A DNA stretch of 64,000 nucleotides from assembly GCA_017302795.1 (NCBI GenBank), contig JAFLCB010000004.1:124001-188000 (forward strand), written 5' to 3'. The translations under genes and the position numbers were made by a program. Position 1 is the stretch's first letter, and each line of letters starts with the position of its first letter. Below the pieces are notes generated by a model. The model was not told where the DNA came from, did no database searches, and was given only the letters and a program-made list of their open reading frames with translations. Below are positions 8,839-18,585 of this stretch, one piece after another. Source of the stretch: Deltaproteobacteria bacterium. GTDB taxonomy: Bacteria; Bdellovibrionota; Bdellovibrionia; Bdellovibrionales; JAMPXM01.

Positions 8839-9495
8839 CTATTTCTTTCCCAGTTTCTGAAGGCTGCGAACGTAGTTCACAATCGCCCAGCGATCATTTT
8901 CGTTAACTAGCTGATAAGCATACGAACTCATCACGCCCTGACCGTCGGTGATGATGTGGTAAACTCCACCATCTGACATTTTAATAATTTTCTCAGACGT
9001 CAACGGTGGTGGCTTCAGCGCCATTTTTGGCGCGACCGGCCCGTCACCAGCGCCTGTGTAGCCATGGCAGACAGCGCAATAGATCTCGAACTTCTTTCGA
9101 CCGAGGTCCAAAACTTCTGCCGACGTGTTTCCCGAGAACGGATTCTTTAACTTCGCTGCCGCTTCCTCTGGATTGCCCGCAAACTTGTAAGGCTTGTAGC
9201 CGACCGGAACTGTCCCCTCCGGAGGAATTCGCGACGACCCTTTCGTTGGGCTTGAAGGCTCATAGTCCTGTGCCTTCAAGCTTGGCTGGTCCATCATGTC
9301 CTGGATCAACTCAATGTTCGGATCTTTCGAAAGCTTCGGCGTGTCGCTTTTTGTGCAAGCAGATGTGAGTGCACCCGCTGTGGCTAACGCAACAACCGCA
9401 ACTAAGACCCGGATTCGATCGCTCGTGCGCAGGGCACCTACGACTGAACGAGCGACTTTCGTGTGTCCCGCATTTCCTTTATTCGACGTCATCAT
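8839..9495 (-). CDS. actE: ActE, alternative complex III monohaem cytochrome c
   Basis: A 218-residue exported haem protein. One haem c site is visible (CAVCH), followed by GYTGAGDGPVAPK and a downstream Met-containing loop (QGVMSSYAYQL) that could supply the axial ligand; the end NDRWAIVNYVRSLQ is typical of class I cytochromes c. A basic N-terminus and hydrophobic segment end near ALTSAC, suggesting a lipid-anchored or membrane-tethered periplasmic subunit. I prefer the ATG ATG pair at 9495/9492, preceded by a purine-rich AGAAAGAAAGA stretch; the frame is open to 9579. It overlaps the end of actD if the longer form is used. Confidence 0.9.
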   Translation of the reverse strand: MMTSNKGNAGHTKVARSVVGALRTSDRIRVLVAVVALATAGALTSACTKSDTPKLSKDPNIELIQDMMDQPSLKAQDYEPSSPTKGSSRIPPEGTVPVGYKPYKFAGNPEEAAAKLKNPFSGNTSAEVLDLGRKKFEIYCAVCHGYTGAGDGPVAPKMALKPPPLTSEKIIKMSDGGVYHIITDGQGVMSSYAYQLVNENDRWAIVNYVRSLQKLGKK

Positions 9496-9544
9496 TTTAG
9501 AATCTTTCTTTCTAGAATCTATATTCAACACAGCTAAAACTCGC

Positions 9545-10078
9545 TTAGTAGCGCGAAAGTTTTTTGATTTCTTTTGCACCCAAGCTTCTTAAAAGCTGTT
9601 CGCAACGTTCAGAGTTGTAAGCCGCATCCTCTTCCGAAATAAAAATCGCAAACTTGTGGCATGTGAGATCCGGATCAATGACTGGCGGATCGATCTTCGG
9701 TAACTTGCACAGCGCAAACAGCGCCCCGACCGAGATCAAAGCTCCAAACAAAATTGTCAGCTCAAACATCACCGGCACGAAGGCAGTTCCCGAAACGAAA
9801 GGCTTTCCCCCGACATTGATTGGCCAGCTTATAGCAGACGTCCAATATTGAAGCCCAGTTCCCGCCATCAATCCAGTTACGGCCGCCACGAACGTCACAT
9901 AGGGAATCGGAGAGCGCTGAATTCCAATCGCCTCTTCCATGCCGTGGACTGGAAACGGTGTGATAGCATCAAACTTTTTAAATCCTGCTTCGCGAACTTT
10001 TCTAGCCGCTTCCACACATTCGTGGTCGTCCAACCAGAGCCCCGCGATGCCGCCTGTTTTACCTTTTGCTGCAGCCAT
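9545..10078 (-). CDS. actD: ActD, alternative complex III DUF3341 membrane subunit
   Basis: A 177-residue protein with two transmembrane segments (about residues 60-78 and 100-125) between a soluble N-terminal part starting GIAGLWLDDHECVEAARKVREAGF and a C-terminal CHKFAIFISEEDA segment. This pattern is that of the DUF3341 subunit ActD. The start ATG shares one base with the actC stop TAA, so translation is coupled. Confidence 0.9.
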   Translation of the reverse strand: MAAAKGKTGGIAGLWLDDHECVEAARKVREAGFKKFDAITPFPVHGMEEAIGIQRSPIPYVTFVAAVTGLMAGTGLQYWTSAISWPINVGGKPFVSGTAFVPVMFELTILFGALISVGALFALCKLPKIDPPVIDPDLTCHKFAIFISEEDAAYNSERCEQLLRSLGAKEIKKLSRY

Positions 10079-11451
10079 TAGTGACCTCCCCCGTGTCCAG
10101 GTCTCTTCTTACCCACATAAAGCACTGGTTTGACTTCCGCGATCGAAATCGCCGGAACGAACTTTAGATAGAGTAAGAAAATCGTCAGGAACATACCGAA
10201 GCTTCCAAACAAAATGGCCGTATCAAACCAGGACCACGCGTACATGCCCCAGTTTGATGGAAGGAAATCTCGATGGAGCGACGTCACTGTGATCACGAAA
10301 CGTTCGAACCACATGCCAATGTTCACGAAGATCGAGATGACGAACATGACCGGTATCGATCGACGGAATCGCTGGAACCAGAAAAGCTGCGGAATGAAAA
10401 CGTTGCACGAGAACATAATCCAATAAGACCACCAGTAGGGTCCAAACGCGCGGTTTGTGAACGCGTAAATTTCGTAGGGGTTACCAGAGTACCAAGCAAT
10501 GAAAAATTCCGAACAGTAGGCATAACCGACCATGAGGCCTGTGGCCATGATGATCTTGTTCATGACTTCCATGTGGTCAATCGTGATGTAATCTTTGAAC
10601 TGCGGGAATCCTATTCTGACCAATGTCAAAAGAGTCACAACCATCCCAAAGCCCGAGAAAATCGCACCGGCAACAAAGTACGGTGGGAAGATTGTCGTGT
10701 GCCAGCCGGGAAGCATCGAGACAGCGAAGTCAAACGAGACAATCGTGTGAACCGACAAAACCAGCGGCGTTGAAAGCCCGGCAAGTAAGAGATAGAGCAT
10801 TTCGTAATGCGACCAATCTCGTGCAGAACCGCGCCAGCCCATGGAAAGCGCACCGTAAATTGTACGACGCAATTTTGTCTTGGCCCTGTCGCGGAGAGTA
10901 GCAAAGTCAGGGATCATGCCGATATACCAGAACACTGAAGATACCGTCGCATAGGTCGAAACGGCAAAAACGTCCCATAGCAGCGGCGAACGGAAGTTCA
11001 CCCACAACGGTCCACGTTGGTTCGGATAAGGCAAAAGCCAAAAATCAAGCCATGGACGACCCGTATGAATGAGCGGAAAAATTCCCGCGGTCATAACGGC
11101 AAACACAGTCATTGCCTCGGCCGTTCGAGCAACTGACGTTCGCCACTTCTGACGGAACAAAAACAAGATCGCCGAGATTAAGGTCCCTGCATGACCAATC
11201 CCGATCCAGAAGACGAACGTGATGATCATCGTGCCCCAGCCAACCGGGTGGTTTACACCCAGAAGACCCATCCCCGTTCCGATGATGTACGCGATGTGCA
11301 GAATGTAAAACACAAAAAGCATCTGCGCGCTCAAGAACATCGCGAACCACTTTTTACCTGGTGGCGCTTCAACAGGAATACAGATGTCGTCTGTGATGTC
11401 TTTGTATGTCTTATTCCCAAGAATCAGGGGGTTTCGTGTGACCGTACTCAT
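10078..11451 (-). CDS. actC: ActC, alternative complex III NrfD-like quinol-binding subunit
   Basis: A 457-residue integral membrane protein of the NrfD/PsrC family with about ten transmembrane helices. In ACIII this subunit sits next to the Fe-S protein ActB and forms the quinol site. A long hydrophilic N-terminus precedes the first helix (about residue 36). Its ATG overlaps the actB stop in an ATGA arrangement and its stop overlaps actD. It ends with a polar tail containing GHGGGH. Confidence 0.92.
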   Translation of the reverse strand: MSTVTRNPLILGNKTYKDITDDICIPVEAPPGKKWFAMFLSAQMLFVFYILHIAYIIGTGMGLLGVNHPVGWGTMIITFVFWIGIGHAGTLISAILFLFRQKWRTSVARTAEAMTVFAVMTAGIFPLIHTGRPWLDFWLLPYPNQRGPLWVNFRSPLLWDVFAVSTYATVSSVFWYIGMIPDFATLRDRAKTKLRRTIYGALSMGWRGSARDWSHYEMLYLLLAGLSTPLVLSVHTIVSFDFAVSMLPGWHTTIFPPYFVAGAIFSGFGMVVTLLTLVRIGFPQFKDYITIDHMEVMNKIIMATGLMVGYAYCSEFFIAWYSGNPYEIYAFTNRAFGPYWWSYWIMFSCNVFIPQLFWFQRFRRSIPVMFVISIFVNIGMWFERFVITVTSLHRDFLPSNWGMYAWSWFDTAILFGSFGMFLTIFLLYLKFVPAISIAEVKPVLYVGKKRPGHGGGH

Positions 11452-14400
11452 ACGAGCTCACCATGTTGCTGATTTGTTTTTGCCGATACTGAATTTTCCA
11501 TTTTTCCATCCACCGGTTGAACCGACGAGTGCTGTCCCCAGCCTTGACCCTTTTGGGGCTCCTTTACCCGAACTGCATTGCGGATTCGAGTTTGGTAAGC
11601 CACGCGCGGAGCCGCATTGAGTTCTTCGAGTAGTTTGTAGGACCGTTTGTCCTGGAACATGCGAGAAACCTTCGAATCTGTATCGTTAAGGTCACCGAAG
11701 ACAATCGCATCTGCCGGACAAGATTCCGCGCAAGCGGGCTTGATATCGCCATCCTTCAACGGACGCTTTTCATCGCGCGCTTTGTTGGTCCCTTTGCGAA
11801 TCCGCTGAACGCAGAACGTGCACTTTTCCATGACACCGCGAGGGCGAACCGTCACATCAGGGTTGTAGGCCATGTGCAATGGCTCTTCGCGCTTCTTCAT
11901 GTAGTTGAACCAGTTAAAGCGACGAACTTTATAGGGACAGTTGTTTGAGCAATAACGAGTTCCAACGCAGCGGTTGTAAACCATGTCGTTCAAACCTTCA
12001 TCATTGTGAACTGTCGCCAAAACCGGGCACACCGTTTCACAAGGAGCATTTTCACAGTGCTGACACATGAGGGGCATGAAGAGTGATTCCGGAGCCTCTG
12101 GAGTGCCTTTGTAATAGCGATCGACGCGAATCCAATGCATCTCGCGCCCTTCCATCACATAACGTTTACCGACCGTCGGAATGTTATTCTCCGATTGGCA
12201 GGCAATCACACAGGCCGAACAGCCGGTGCAAGCGTTCAAGTCAACAGCCAACGCCCACTTGTGCTTCGTGTACTGATGCTGTGGCCAGATCGAAAATATC
12301 TGGTGCTTGTGAATTCCAGCAGACGGGTCAATTTCAAATTGTGCGTTCGTAGCCTCGATGACGATCTTACGACCTTCCATCAAATGATGGTCTTGAGTTG
12401 ATGCGAGCTCGTACCGTCCCGAGGACTTTTTGATCGTCGCTTTCAAACCAGCGAAAACTGGTCGCCCGCCACCGAAACTTGCAAACTGATAGGCATTGAC
12501 GCCGAGATCGTTCGCAACTTTACCGGCGTGTTTTTGACCATAACCGACCGCTAGACCAAGAACGTCGTCGTGAAGTCCCGGCTGGACAAGAACAGGAGCT
12601 TTAACTGTTTTGTTACCGACCGTAAGCTCGACAACATCTCCCGCTTTCAATCCTTCTTTGCGCGCCATCGCTGGAGCCACCGCAAGATAGTTGTCCCAAA
12701 CTACTTTGGAAACCGGGTCAGGAAGCTCTTGTAACCAAGCGATATTTCCTAACCGACCGTCCGCCAACTGAACTGATGGATAGAGAACAAGTTCATAGCC
12801 GTGAGTAATAACTGGCTTTGCAGAGACCGACCCGACGAAACCACGCGCCGAACCCGCACGGTCACGTCGACCCGCCGTCGTGGCGACACCTGCCTGAAGC
12901 ACGGCCGACCAAAAGTCATCGAACGCTAGGCCCCGACCAAGATCGACTTTCGCCTGCACGTCAGATTTCCAAGTCGCCTTAACGTAATCGAGCCAAGATA
13001 CAGAGCTCTTTACCTTTGCGGAAGCCGCTGACGAGACTTGAGTCCAAGACAAAAGCAACTCGCCAAGTGACCGAGTTTTGTATAGCGGCATTATCGTTGG
13101 CTGCTGAATCGAAAAGACGCCGGCTTGAAGTTCGAAATCACCCCAAGTTTCCAAAGACGAGCCTGCCGGTAAAACCCAATGGGCTTGACTGCCGGTGTCG
13201 TCGTTGCGATTACCTGTGTAGATAACCGTCTCTACTTTTTTAAGCGCATCGCGAAGACCGCTGTCCTCGGGCAAAACATATAGCAAATTAATATCATCGA
13301 TCACCAAGGTCTTCACCTTGCCCGCCGCCATATCGGCAATCAGCGCTTGAAGAGCTTCCGGCGAGCCGGCCAAAGTTTCAAACGTCGAAGAGTCATGATC
13401 GATCGTCTTACCGTCATTTCCGAGCATCGAGTTGAGCGCACTGACTGCAATCTGAAGTTCGACCTGCTTTTCGGTCAGCGTTTGCAGTCCGCCTGCAATC
13501 ACTAGCGAGGCACCGCGCAAAGCAAGAAGCTCGGTCGCAATCTGATCAAAATGTTTCCCGTCGAGACCCATCTCAACAGCTGCGTTTTCAAAAAGCTTTG
13601 CCGCCGCTTGAACGCCAGCAGGTATGGTGACGGAACCTTTTGAAAGAGTCGCAACACGCGCAATCAAAGACAAAACTACGTCTAACTGCTGGCTCGCGCG
13701 AATGCGGAATCGATCGTCGGCATTCATGCCGGTTAGCGACAGAATCGACTCGAATGAAACCAAGCGAGCCATGTCCTTTCCGGGTGTACGACGACGCGCC
13801 CACTGCTTGGTAAACTCAACAGGGGAAATCAATGTGCCGAGGAAATCGGCGTCAATCGACACGACCATCTTTGCAGCCTCGAAACGATATCTCGGAAGCA
13901 CCGCGCGTCCGTAGGCCGCCTTTTGTCCAAGTCGAATTGCTTCTGTCGGGAGAGAATCGTACTGAACCCACTTTGCGCCATATGTGCGCGAAAAATCACC
14001 GATCATCGACTTCAAAGATGGTGATGGACGCGAGCCAGAAACAATCGCAACTGAACCCGCTTTTAAAGCTTCAGAAATTTTTCCGTCAGCTTCCTCAAAC
14101 GTTGTGGTGACAGATTCTTTATTTGTGCGCTCCTTATTGAGCAGATTTCGAACCGGACCCTTCAACCGATCTGGATCATAAAGAGATAGAATTTCGGCGT
14201 GGGCCCGCGCCGAGAGTCCACCGAGAGTCATCGGGTGCGCTGGTAAACCTTCCACTTTTATTGGACGGCCTTCCAAAGTCTTTACCAAGAGTCCGGCACC
14301 CTCGAGTCCGTCAAACCAAGTTGATGTGTAGTAGTTGGCTTCGCCGGGGGTGATTTCTTTTGGCGCTTTCGCGTAGGGAATAATGTGGGCCGCAGGACGG

Positions 14401-14666
14401 CGAACGCAGCCGGTCGTTGCGAGCGCGAAACTTGCGCCCATGACCTTCAAAAATTCGCGCCGTGCGAACCCGTCTTTTCCGTCGTCGCTTGCTAGAGGCG
14501 AGGACATAAATTCGTTTTCCAGACGACCCGCCAAAGCTGGATCGCCCGCCCATTGATCAAGGCTCAGCCAATAGCGCTCGCCTTGCTCAAAGCTTTGAAC
14601 TTCGTTACTTGCGTTATTAGCCATGGTAGCCGCTGATTCTTTAGTATCTGTTGTTTGAGAATTCAT
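11448..14666 (-). CDS. actB: ActB, molybdopterin-like/iron-sulfur fusion subunit of alternative complex III
   Basis: A 1072-residue periplasm-facing subunit. A twin-arginine-type signal ([10 protein letters not shown] followed by a hydrophobic run ending TTGC) lies near residues 65-90. The large middle part resembles a molybdopterin oxidoreductase, which in this family has lost its cofactor. The C-terminal 300 residues are a ferredoxin-like module with four cysteine clusters: [37 protein letters not shown] and CTFC with a later CAESCPAD. This fused arrangement is diagnostic of ActB and supplies the Fe-S wire from the quinol site to the haem subunits. Confidence 0.95.
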   Translation of the reverse strand: MNSQTTDTKESAATMANNASNEVQSFEQGERYWLSLDQWAGDPALAGRLENEFMSSPLASDDGKDGFARREFLKVMGASFALATTGCVRRPAAHIIPYAKAPKEITPGEANYYTSTWFDGLEGAGLLVKTLEGRPIKVEGLPAHPMTLGGLSARAHAEILSLYDPDRLKGPVRNLLNKERTNKESVTTTFEEADGKISEALKAGSVAIVSGSRPSPSLKSMIGDFSRTYGAKWVQYDSLPTEAIRLGQKAAYGRAVLPRYRFEAAKMVVSIDADFLGTLISPVEFTKQWARRRTPGKDMARLVSFESILSLTGMNADDRFRIRASQQLDVVLSLIARVATLSKGSVTIPAGVQAAAKLFENAAVEMGLDGKHFDQIATELLALRGASLVIAGGLQTLTEKQVELQIAVSALNSMLGNDGKTIDHDSSTFETLAGSPEALQALIADMAAGKVKTLVIDDINLLYVLPEDSGLRDALKKVETVIYTGNRNDDTGSQAHWVLPAGSSLETWGDFELQAGVFSIQQPTIMPLYKTRSLGELLLSWTQVSSAASAKVKSSVSWLDYVKATWKSDVQAKVDLGRGLAFDDFWSAVLQAGVATTAGRRDRAGSARGFVGSVSAKPVITHGYELVLYPSVQLADGRLGNIAWLQELPDPVSKVVWDNYLAVAPAMARKEGLKAGDVVELTVGNKTVKAPVLVQPGLHDDVLGLAVGYGQKHAGKVANDLGVNAYQFASFGGGRPVFAGLKATIKKSSGRYELASTQDHHLMEGRKIVIEATNAQFEIDPSAGIHKHQIFSIWPQHQYTKHKWALAVDLNACTGCSACVIACQSENNIPTVGKRYVMEGREMHWIRVDRYYKGTPEAPESLFMPLMCQHCENAPCETVCPVLATVHNDEGLNDMVYNRCVGTRYCSNNCPYKVRRFNWFNYMKKREEPLHMAYNPDVTVRPRGVMEKCTFCVQRIRKGTNKARDEKRPLKDGDIKPACAESCPADAIVFGDLNDTDSKVSRMFQDKRSYKLLEELNAAPRVAYQTRIRNAVRVKEPQKGQGWGQHSSVQPVDGKMENSVSAKTNQQHGELV

Positions 14667-14694
14667 GAGTTGAAAATCCTTACCCGAGTCTCAA

Positions 14695-15306
14695 TTAATA
14701 GTGGCAGGTCGAGCAGCTGACCGGCGCCTGGTTTTCTTTTTCGCGGTGGCAGTTTACACACCAGCCCATCGAGAGACTCGAGTGCTGATACATCACTTCC
14801 ATCGATTCAACTGGGCCATGGCACGTGTGACATGCTTGTGGCGCGCCGTATTTTTCAACGTGGCGTTTATGATTGAATCGTACGTGATCTGGCAACATGT
14901 GGACTTTCTTCCACGCGATGGGAGTGTTGCTGTTGTAGGCCTCGGCAAGCTTCTGAATTTCTGGTTTGTCCGCACCCACTACCAAGTGGCAATTCATACA
15001 AATATTCAAGCTGGGTACAGCGGAATGATTCGCGCGCTCGGCCGACGAGTGACAGTACAAACACTGCATCTTGTACTGACCCGCGTGAAGCTCATGTGAA
15101 AACGCAATCGGCTGCTCTGGCGCATAGCCCTTGTTGTAACCGATCGCGCCCCATTCACATCCCATCGACAGCGCTGCCATCGAGAGGAAAACGGATAACG
15201 TGATAATCGTCGAGAGTCTGTGACTGATAAGATTCCAGATGCTCATGCCTGGTGACCCCAAATAGTTCGTACCGTAGTCGTACAGTAGTTCTTGTGCGGC
15301 GCCCAT
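14695..15306 (-). CDS. actA: ActA, pentahaem cytochrome c of alternative complex III
   Basis: A 203-residue protein with one N-terminal membrane segment and exactly five CxxCH haem c motifs (CLYCH, CMNCH, CHTCH, CVNCH, CSTCH), the hallmark of ActA. It also has scattered His suitable as distal ligands (SHELHAGQ, NHKRHVEKYG). It is the first gene of actABCDEF. The start could also be ATG 15246, which would place the membrane segment directly at the N-terminus. Haem attachment would depend on the nearby CcsA/ResB pair. Confidence 0.93.
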   Translation of the reverse strand: MGAAQELLYDYGTNYLGSPGMSIWNLISHRLSTIITLSVFLSMAALSMGCEWGAIGYNKGYAPEQPIAFSHELHAGQYKMQCLYCHSSAERANHSAVPSLNICMNCHLVVGADKPEIQKLAEAYNSNTPIAWKKVHMLPDHVRFNHKRHVEKYGAPQACHTCHGPVESMEVMYQHSSLSMGWCVNCHREKENQAPVSCSTCHY

Positions 15307-15358
15307 TTGGACGCTCGAAAAAATCTTGTGATGCTATAAGTAATTGATATGCCAACAA

Positions 15359-15377
15359 TTGAGAAACCTTTTCTCAA
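15359..15377. promoter_or_regulatory. inverted repeat upstream of the act operon, possible operator
   Basis: TTGAGAA and TTCTCAA form a perfect 7-bp inverted repeat with a 5-nt spacer, 53 nt upstream of actA in an A/T-rich gap between actA and the HD-GYP-like gene. Position and symmetry fit a repressor or activator site; the protein is unknown. Confidence 0.4.
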
Positions 15378-15507
15378 GGAAATTGAGAGGACTTTGAAAA
15401 CTGAAATGCTTATTTTTAAGGCGTGACTAAGTGCGAAATGATTCGCTCGCCGCTGCCTAATTACCTATGAAAAATCGGCCGACAGATCGATGTGCAACGA
15501 GCGGTCT

Positions 15508-16590
15508 TCATCTAAACTTAACGACCTTCATTTTGATCGCTTCACGGCATTCACGCATGAATTCTTTCATCGGCAGAAGAGGCTGGACTCCAGGATCACG
15601 AGCGAATCGCTCTGAAATGATGTCTTCCAAAATTGCCACTTCATCCTGAAGAGAGAGATCCCGGATTTTTAAAAGCTCCGAAAGCTTTTCGGCCGCTAAC
15701 GGAATTTTGGCCATTCTAAATATATCTAATCCCCGCAAGCCCCGCGGGAATCCTGTTCCCGAAGGCGACTCGTGATGCTGCTGAACAACGAGGCGGAATT
15801 GCTCAGTTACCCCCGGGTAGTTAGAAAGTAGGCGCATCGAGGCCTCCGGGTGTTGATCGTACGCCGGTCTTTCGACAATCGAATTCCTGAACAAGGATAT
15901 ATCTCGAAAATAAGTAGCCAACAAAAAGGCCTGAAAAGTCGGAGCAGGTACACTCTGCATTTTGTGCAAGAGCGCGCCGCCAATCAGCGTGGCGCCGACC
16001 ATCGTACCAACAGAGGCCGGCATTTTCTCTTGCCGATAAGCGACCAAGAGTGGACGAGTTTTATCTTCCTGAATCATAGGAAGCGCGACTTGGAGAATTT
16101 GGTGAACTCGGTCGACTTTCATCGCCAGATTTTCTTTCGAAAATCCGAAAAGAAAGAGGTCGAGACCGGCAAACTCCAATGCCCGCACAACGCCGCGAGC
16201 CCGCACAGCCGGTCCATTCGACGAGTCGGCAGCGAGAGCGAGCATTTCAATAATTCCCACTTCGAAGAAGCCATCTATCGAGTCCACCCGCGCCATCAAT
16301 GCCTCGTCACCTTTCTCAAGGTATCGATCGAATCGGTCGCGTTCGAGAGCCTCGCTCTGCTTAAAGACTCGAACTTGCTTGGATCCGACAATGACATACA
16401 AATCAAAGGGCGCTTTTTGCCCATTTAAAATCGACTCAGGCGGAATCGATATGAATGCCGGACGAGCTTCAGCAACTTCAGGTGCGCCAGAAGCAACATC
16501 TAGCGAGCCACCAGGCACCTCTCCTGAGGGCCCGCCAGCTATGCCTGTATCAATAGTTAAATCGTTAGCCGCAGCATTATCTGATGCCAT
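15508..16590 (-). CDS. degenerate HD-GYP/HDOD-type protein
   Basis: A 360-residue soluble protein. The C-terminal half follows the HD-GYP pattern: a helix with YFRDISLF where the family has HD, then HPEASMRLLSNYPGV, then HHESPSGTGFPRGL, which retains the HHE and the G-x-G-[YF]-P loop, then FRMAKIPLAAEKLSEL where the family has an aspartate. The first metal-binding His is Arg and the last Asp is Glu, so cyclic-di-GMP phosphodiesterase activity is doubtful. The N-terminal 45 residues are Gly/Pro/Ala-rich and followed by a domain I cannot name. It may bind a nucleotide or act as a scaffold. It lies between the ccs genes and actA on the same strand. Confidence 0.65.
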   Translation of the reverse strand: MASDNAAANDLTIDTGIAGGPSGEVPGGSLDVASGAPEVAEARPAFISIPPESILNGQKAPFDLYVIVGSKQVRVFKQSEALERDRFDRYLEKGDEALMARVDSIDGFFEVGIIEMLALAADSSNGPAVRARGVVRALEFAGLDLFLFGFSKENLAMKVDRVHQILQVALPMIQEDKTRPLLVAYRQEKMPASVGTMVGATLIGGALLHKMQSVPAPTFQAFLLATYFRDISLFRNSIVERPAYDQHPEASMRLLSNYPGVTEQFRLVVQQHHESPSGTGFPRGLRGLDIFRMAKIPLAAEKLSELLKIRDLSLQDEVAILEDIISERFARDPGVQPLLPMKEFMRECREAIKMKVVKFR

Positions 16591-16695
16591 GAAGACTTAT
16601 CGGCGCCTAGTCGACAGCAACTTGCGCAAATCTTGTGTTAAACAGCGTAAAGCTAGCGTTAACATCCGCGCCCCATTATGAAACTAGTTTCGGGG

Positions 16696-16714
16696 CGCGA
16701 AGTCTCACTTCGCG
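16696..16714. other. hairpin downstream of ccsA
   Basis: Perfect 8-bp inverted repeat (16696-16703 with 16707-16714, 3-nt loop) in the gap between the ccsA-like stop and the HD-GYP-like start, beside a second short palindrome (GAAACTAGTTTC). There is no T tract, so it is a possible transcript-stabilising structure rather than a clear terminator. Confidence 0.4.
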
Positions 16715-16751
16715 AAGCGCCTTGGAATCTGTTGAACTTGTAGGGCGGAAG

Positions 16752-18548
16752 TCAGGCGGCCGAGGGTGTCATCCGACCGCGGCTCAGCGCATAGGCATAG
16801 CCCACAAAAGCCATGTTCACCAGAATGAAGCCAGACACATATTCAACGCCCCCGGCGCCAAACCCGTAAGAGTGAAGGCCTGCTCCGAGCACAAAGTTAA
16901 CTCCATACCATGCCATAATCACAAGATTGAAAGACGTTACTGCGCCTACTAGCATGCCGACGTGTTTGACCCAGCCAGAAAGACGCGCATGAAGAAGCGC
17001 AACATAGCCGAGAAGCGCAATTAGGGCCCAAGTTTCCTTCGGATCCCAGCCCCAGAAACGACCCCAGCTATAGTCAGCCCAAACGCCGCCCAAAATGGTA
17101 CCTGCCGCCAGCAGAACAACACCAACTTGCATGCAGCGATATATCGCGATGGTAAGTGCGTCGATACGCGGGCTTGAGGGGCCGTCGCCCTTAACAACAA
17201 AAGCTAACCCAAGATTTCCCAACATCCATGCAAGGAAAAATGCCGAGTAAGAAATCGTGATCGTTAAAACATGCACCGTAAGCCACAACGTTGAGCGCAG
17301 AACAGGTTCGAGCGGCTGAAGACTTGCGTCCAAAACATGAGGCACGCTATCGGCGACGATGTTGCAAAGCGTGGCAACAATTGCTCCCGACATCAAAATG
17401 AATTTAACCCTCTGCTTATACTCAAAAAAGAAAGCAAAAAGAATCGTTCCCCACGACACCCATATTACCGACTCATACATGTTCGATACTGGAGGTCGGC
17501 CCGTTAGATAAACTCGCAGACCAAAGCCATAGGTGTGAATCGCAAACGCGATCAACGCAAGCGCCCATCCAGCGGTCGTAAAGCCTTTCCGCGGTGAAAC
17601 CCATGCCATTGCCATCGCAATAGCCGAAAGGACATAAAGAATCCAAGCTAAGCGAAAGGGATGAAGCTCTTCGTAATGAACTTCAATTCCTATTTCTTTT
17701 CCGTCTGGGTAAAGATTCGGGTTTTCCGCCCTCGCGAGCGCTTGAAAGTTTGCGACAGCCACTTCCAAATTGGGTAGCCCTTCGCCAGATGGAGCTGTTC
17801 CGCCAGGAAGTGCACGTATGAAGGATTTCGCAACGATCGCGAATGATTCTTTCATTGGTCCATCAACTTCCGAAATAGCACGCCATCGATCTGGCTCTTT
17901 TGGAAGAAGCGGATCTGTTTTTTCCTTCTCCACCTTGGCTTCTGTCGCAGCGATCGAAGGAGGAATGAATCGAAGCAATGCCCCCTCTTTGATCGCCTGA
18001 TAAACACCAATCTGACTCTCTAAACGCGCAACAGCCTGATAGTAAGGAGTCAGTTTAGCTTTTGTTTCGCGGTATGCAGTCAGATCTTGAAACACCAACC
18101 CAAGCCGTGAATTTGCAAACAGCTCTCGGGGCGTAAATCTGTCTTTCGTCAATTCAAGGTCCAAGGCTTTTTTTACGGCCGCCAGTTTAAGCTCTATTAT
18201 TGGCTGTTCGTCCCAAAACTGAGGCGCCAAAAACCAGGTAACGATGATCTCCATCGCTGGTCGCGACCGGCTATCAGGCTTGCTCGAATCTGATTTATCA
18301 GCTTCAGAATATGATCCTGGTGGCTTTTCTGGGGGGCGATAAGAAGTTCGACCATAAATTAGCTGCAACGATTCGCGAGCAAATGTATCAAACGGCTTTA
18401 TACGACCGGAGTCTTGAATAGGCAGACGCTTCAATGCCTCCATCCCCGACTTCGAGTCTGAGTCCGCCAATACCGGGCCGCTCAATAGTCCGAAAGATAG
18501 TGTTAACAACATTGAAGTTACGACCGACTGAAAAAGAGATGCTTTCAT
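16752..18548 (-). CDS. ccsA: cytochrome c biogenesis protein CcsA/CcmF-like (system II)
   Basis: Haem-handling membrane protein that with ResB (CcsB) exports haem and attaches it to CxxCH motifs on the outside of the cytoplasmic membrane. The 598-residue protein has a signal peptide (1-28), a periplasmic region of about 250 residues, then a polytopic part with the haem-binding WWD-type motif WGRFWGWDPKETWALIALL near residue 490 and flanking His. The long periplasmic N-terminal domain is larger than in plain CcsA of about 300 residues. The preceding gene is its partner resB, 37 nt upstream. Both serve the adjacent act cytochromes. Confidence 0.9.
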   Translation of the reverse strand: MKASLFQSVVTSMLLTLSFGLLSGPVLADSDSKSGMEALKRLPIQDSGRIKPFDTFARESLQLIYGRTSYRPPEKPPGSYSEADKSDSSKPDSRSRPAMEIIVTWFLAPQFWDEQPIIELKLAAVKKALDLELTKDRFTPRELFANSRLGLVFQDLTAYRETKAKLTPYYQAVARLESQIGVYQAIKEGALLRFIPPSIAATEAKVEKEKTDPLLPKEPDRWRAISEVDGPMKESFAIVAKSFIRALPGGTAPSGEGLPNLEVAVANFQALARAENPNLYPDGKEIGIEVHYEELHPFRLAWILYVLSAIAMAMAWVSPRKGFTTAGWALALIAFAIHTYGFGLRVYLTGRPPVSNMYESVIWVSWGTILFAFFFEYKQRVKFILMSGAIVATLCNIVADSVPHVLDASLQPLEPVLRSTLWLTVHVLTITISYSAFFLAWMLGNLGLAFVVKGDGPSSPRIDALTIAIYRCMQVGVVLLAAGTILGGVWADYSWGRFWGWDPKETWALIALLGYVALLHARLSGWVKHVGMLVGAVTSFNLVIMAWYGVNFVLGAGLHSYGFGAGGVEYVSGFILVNMAFVGYAYALSRGRMTPSAA

Positions 18549-18585
18549 CTTCGAACCGTCCTACCTATTTGTTACGCCCTTATCA

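Noticed and set aside
15850-16428. 192-residue plus-strand frame
   Set aside because: Shadow of the HD-GYP-like gene, whose reading frame shows family motifs; this one shows none.
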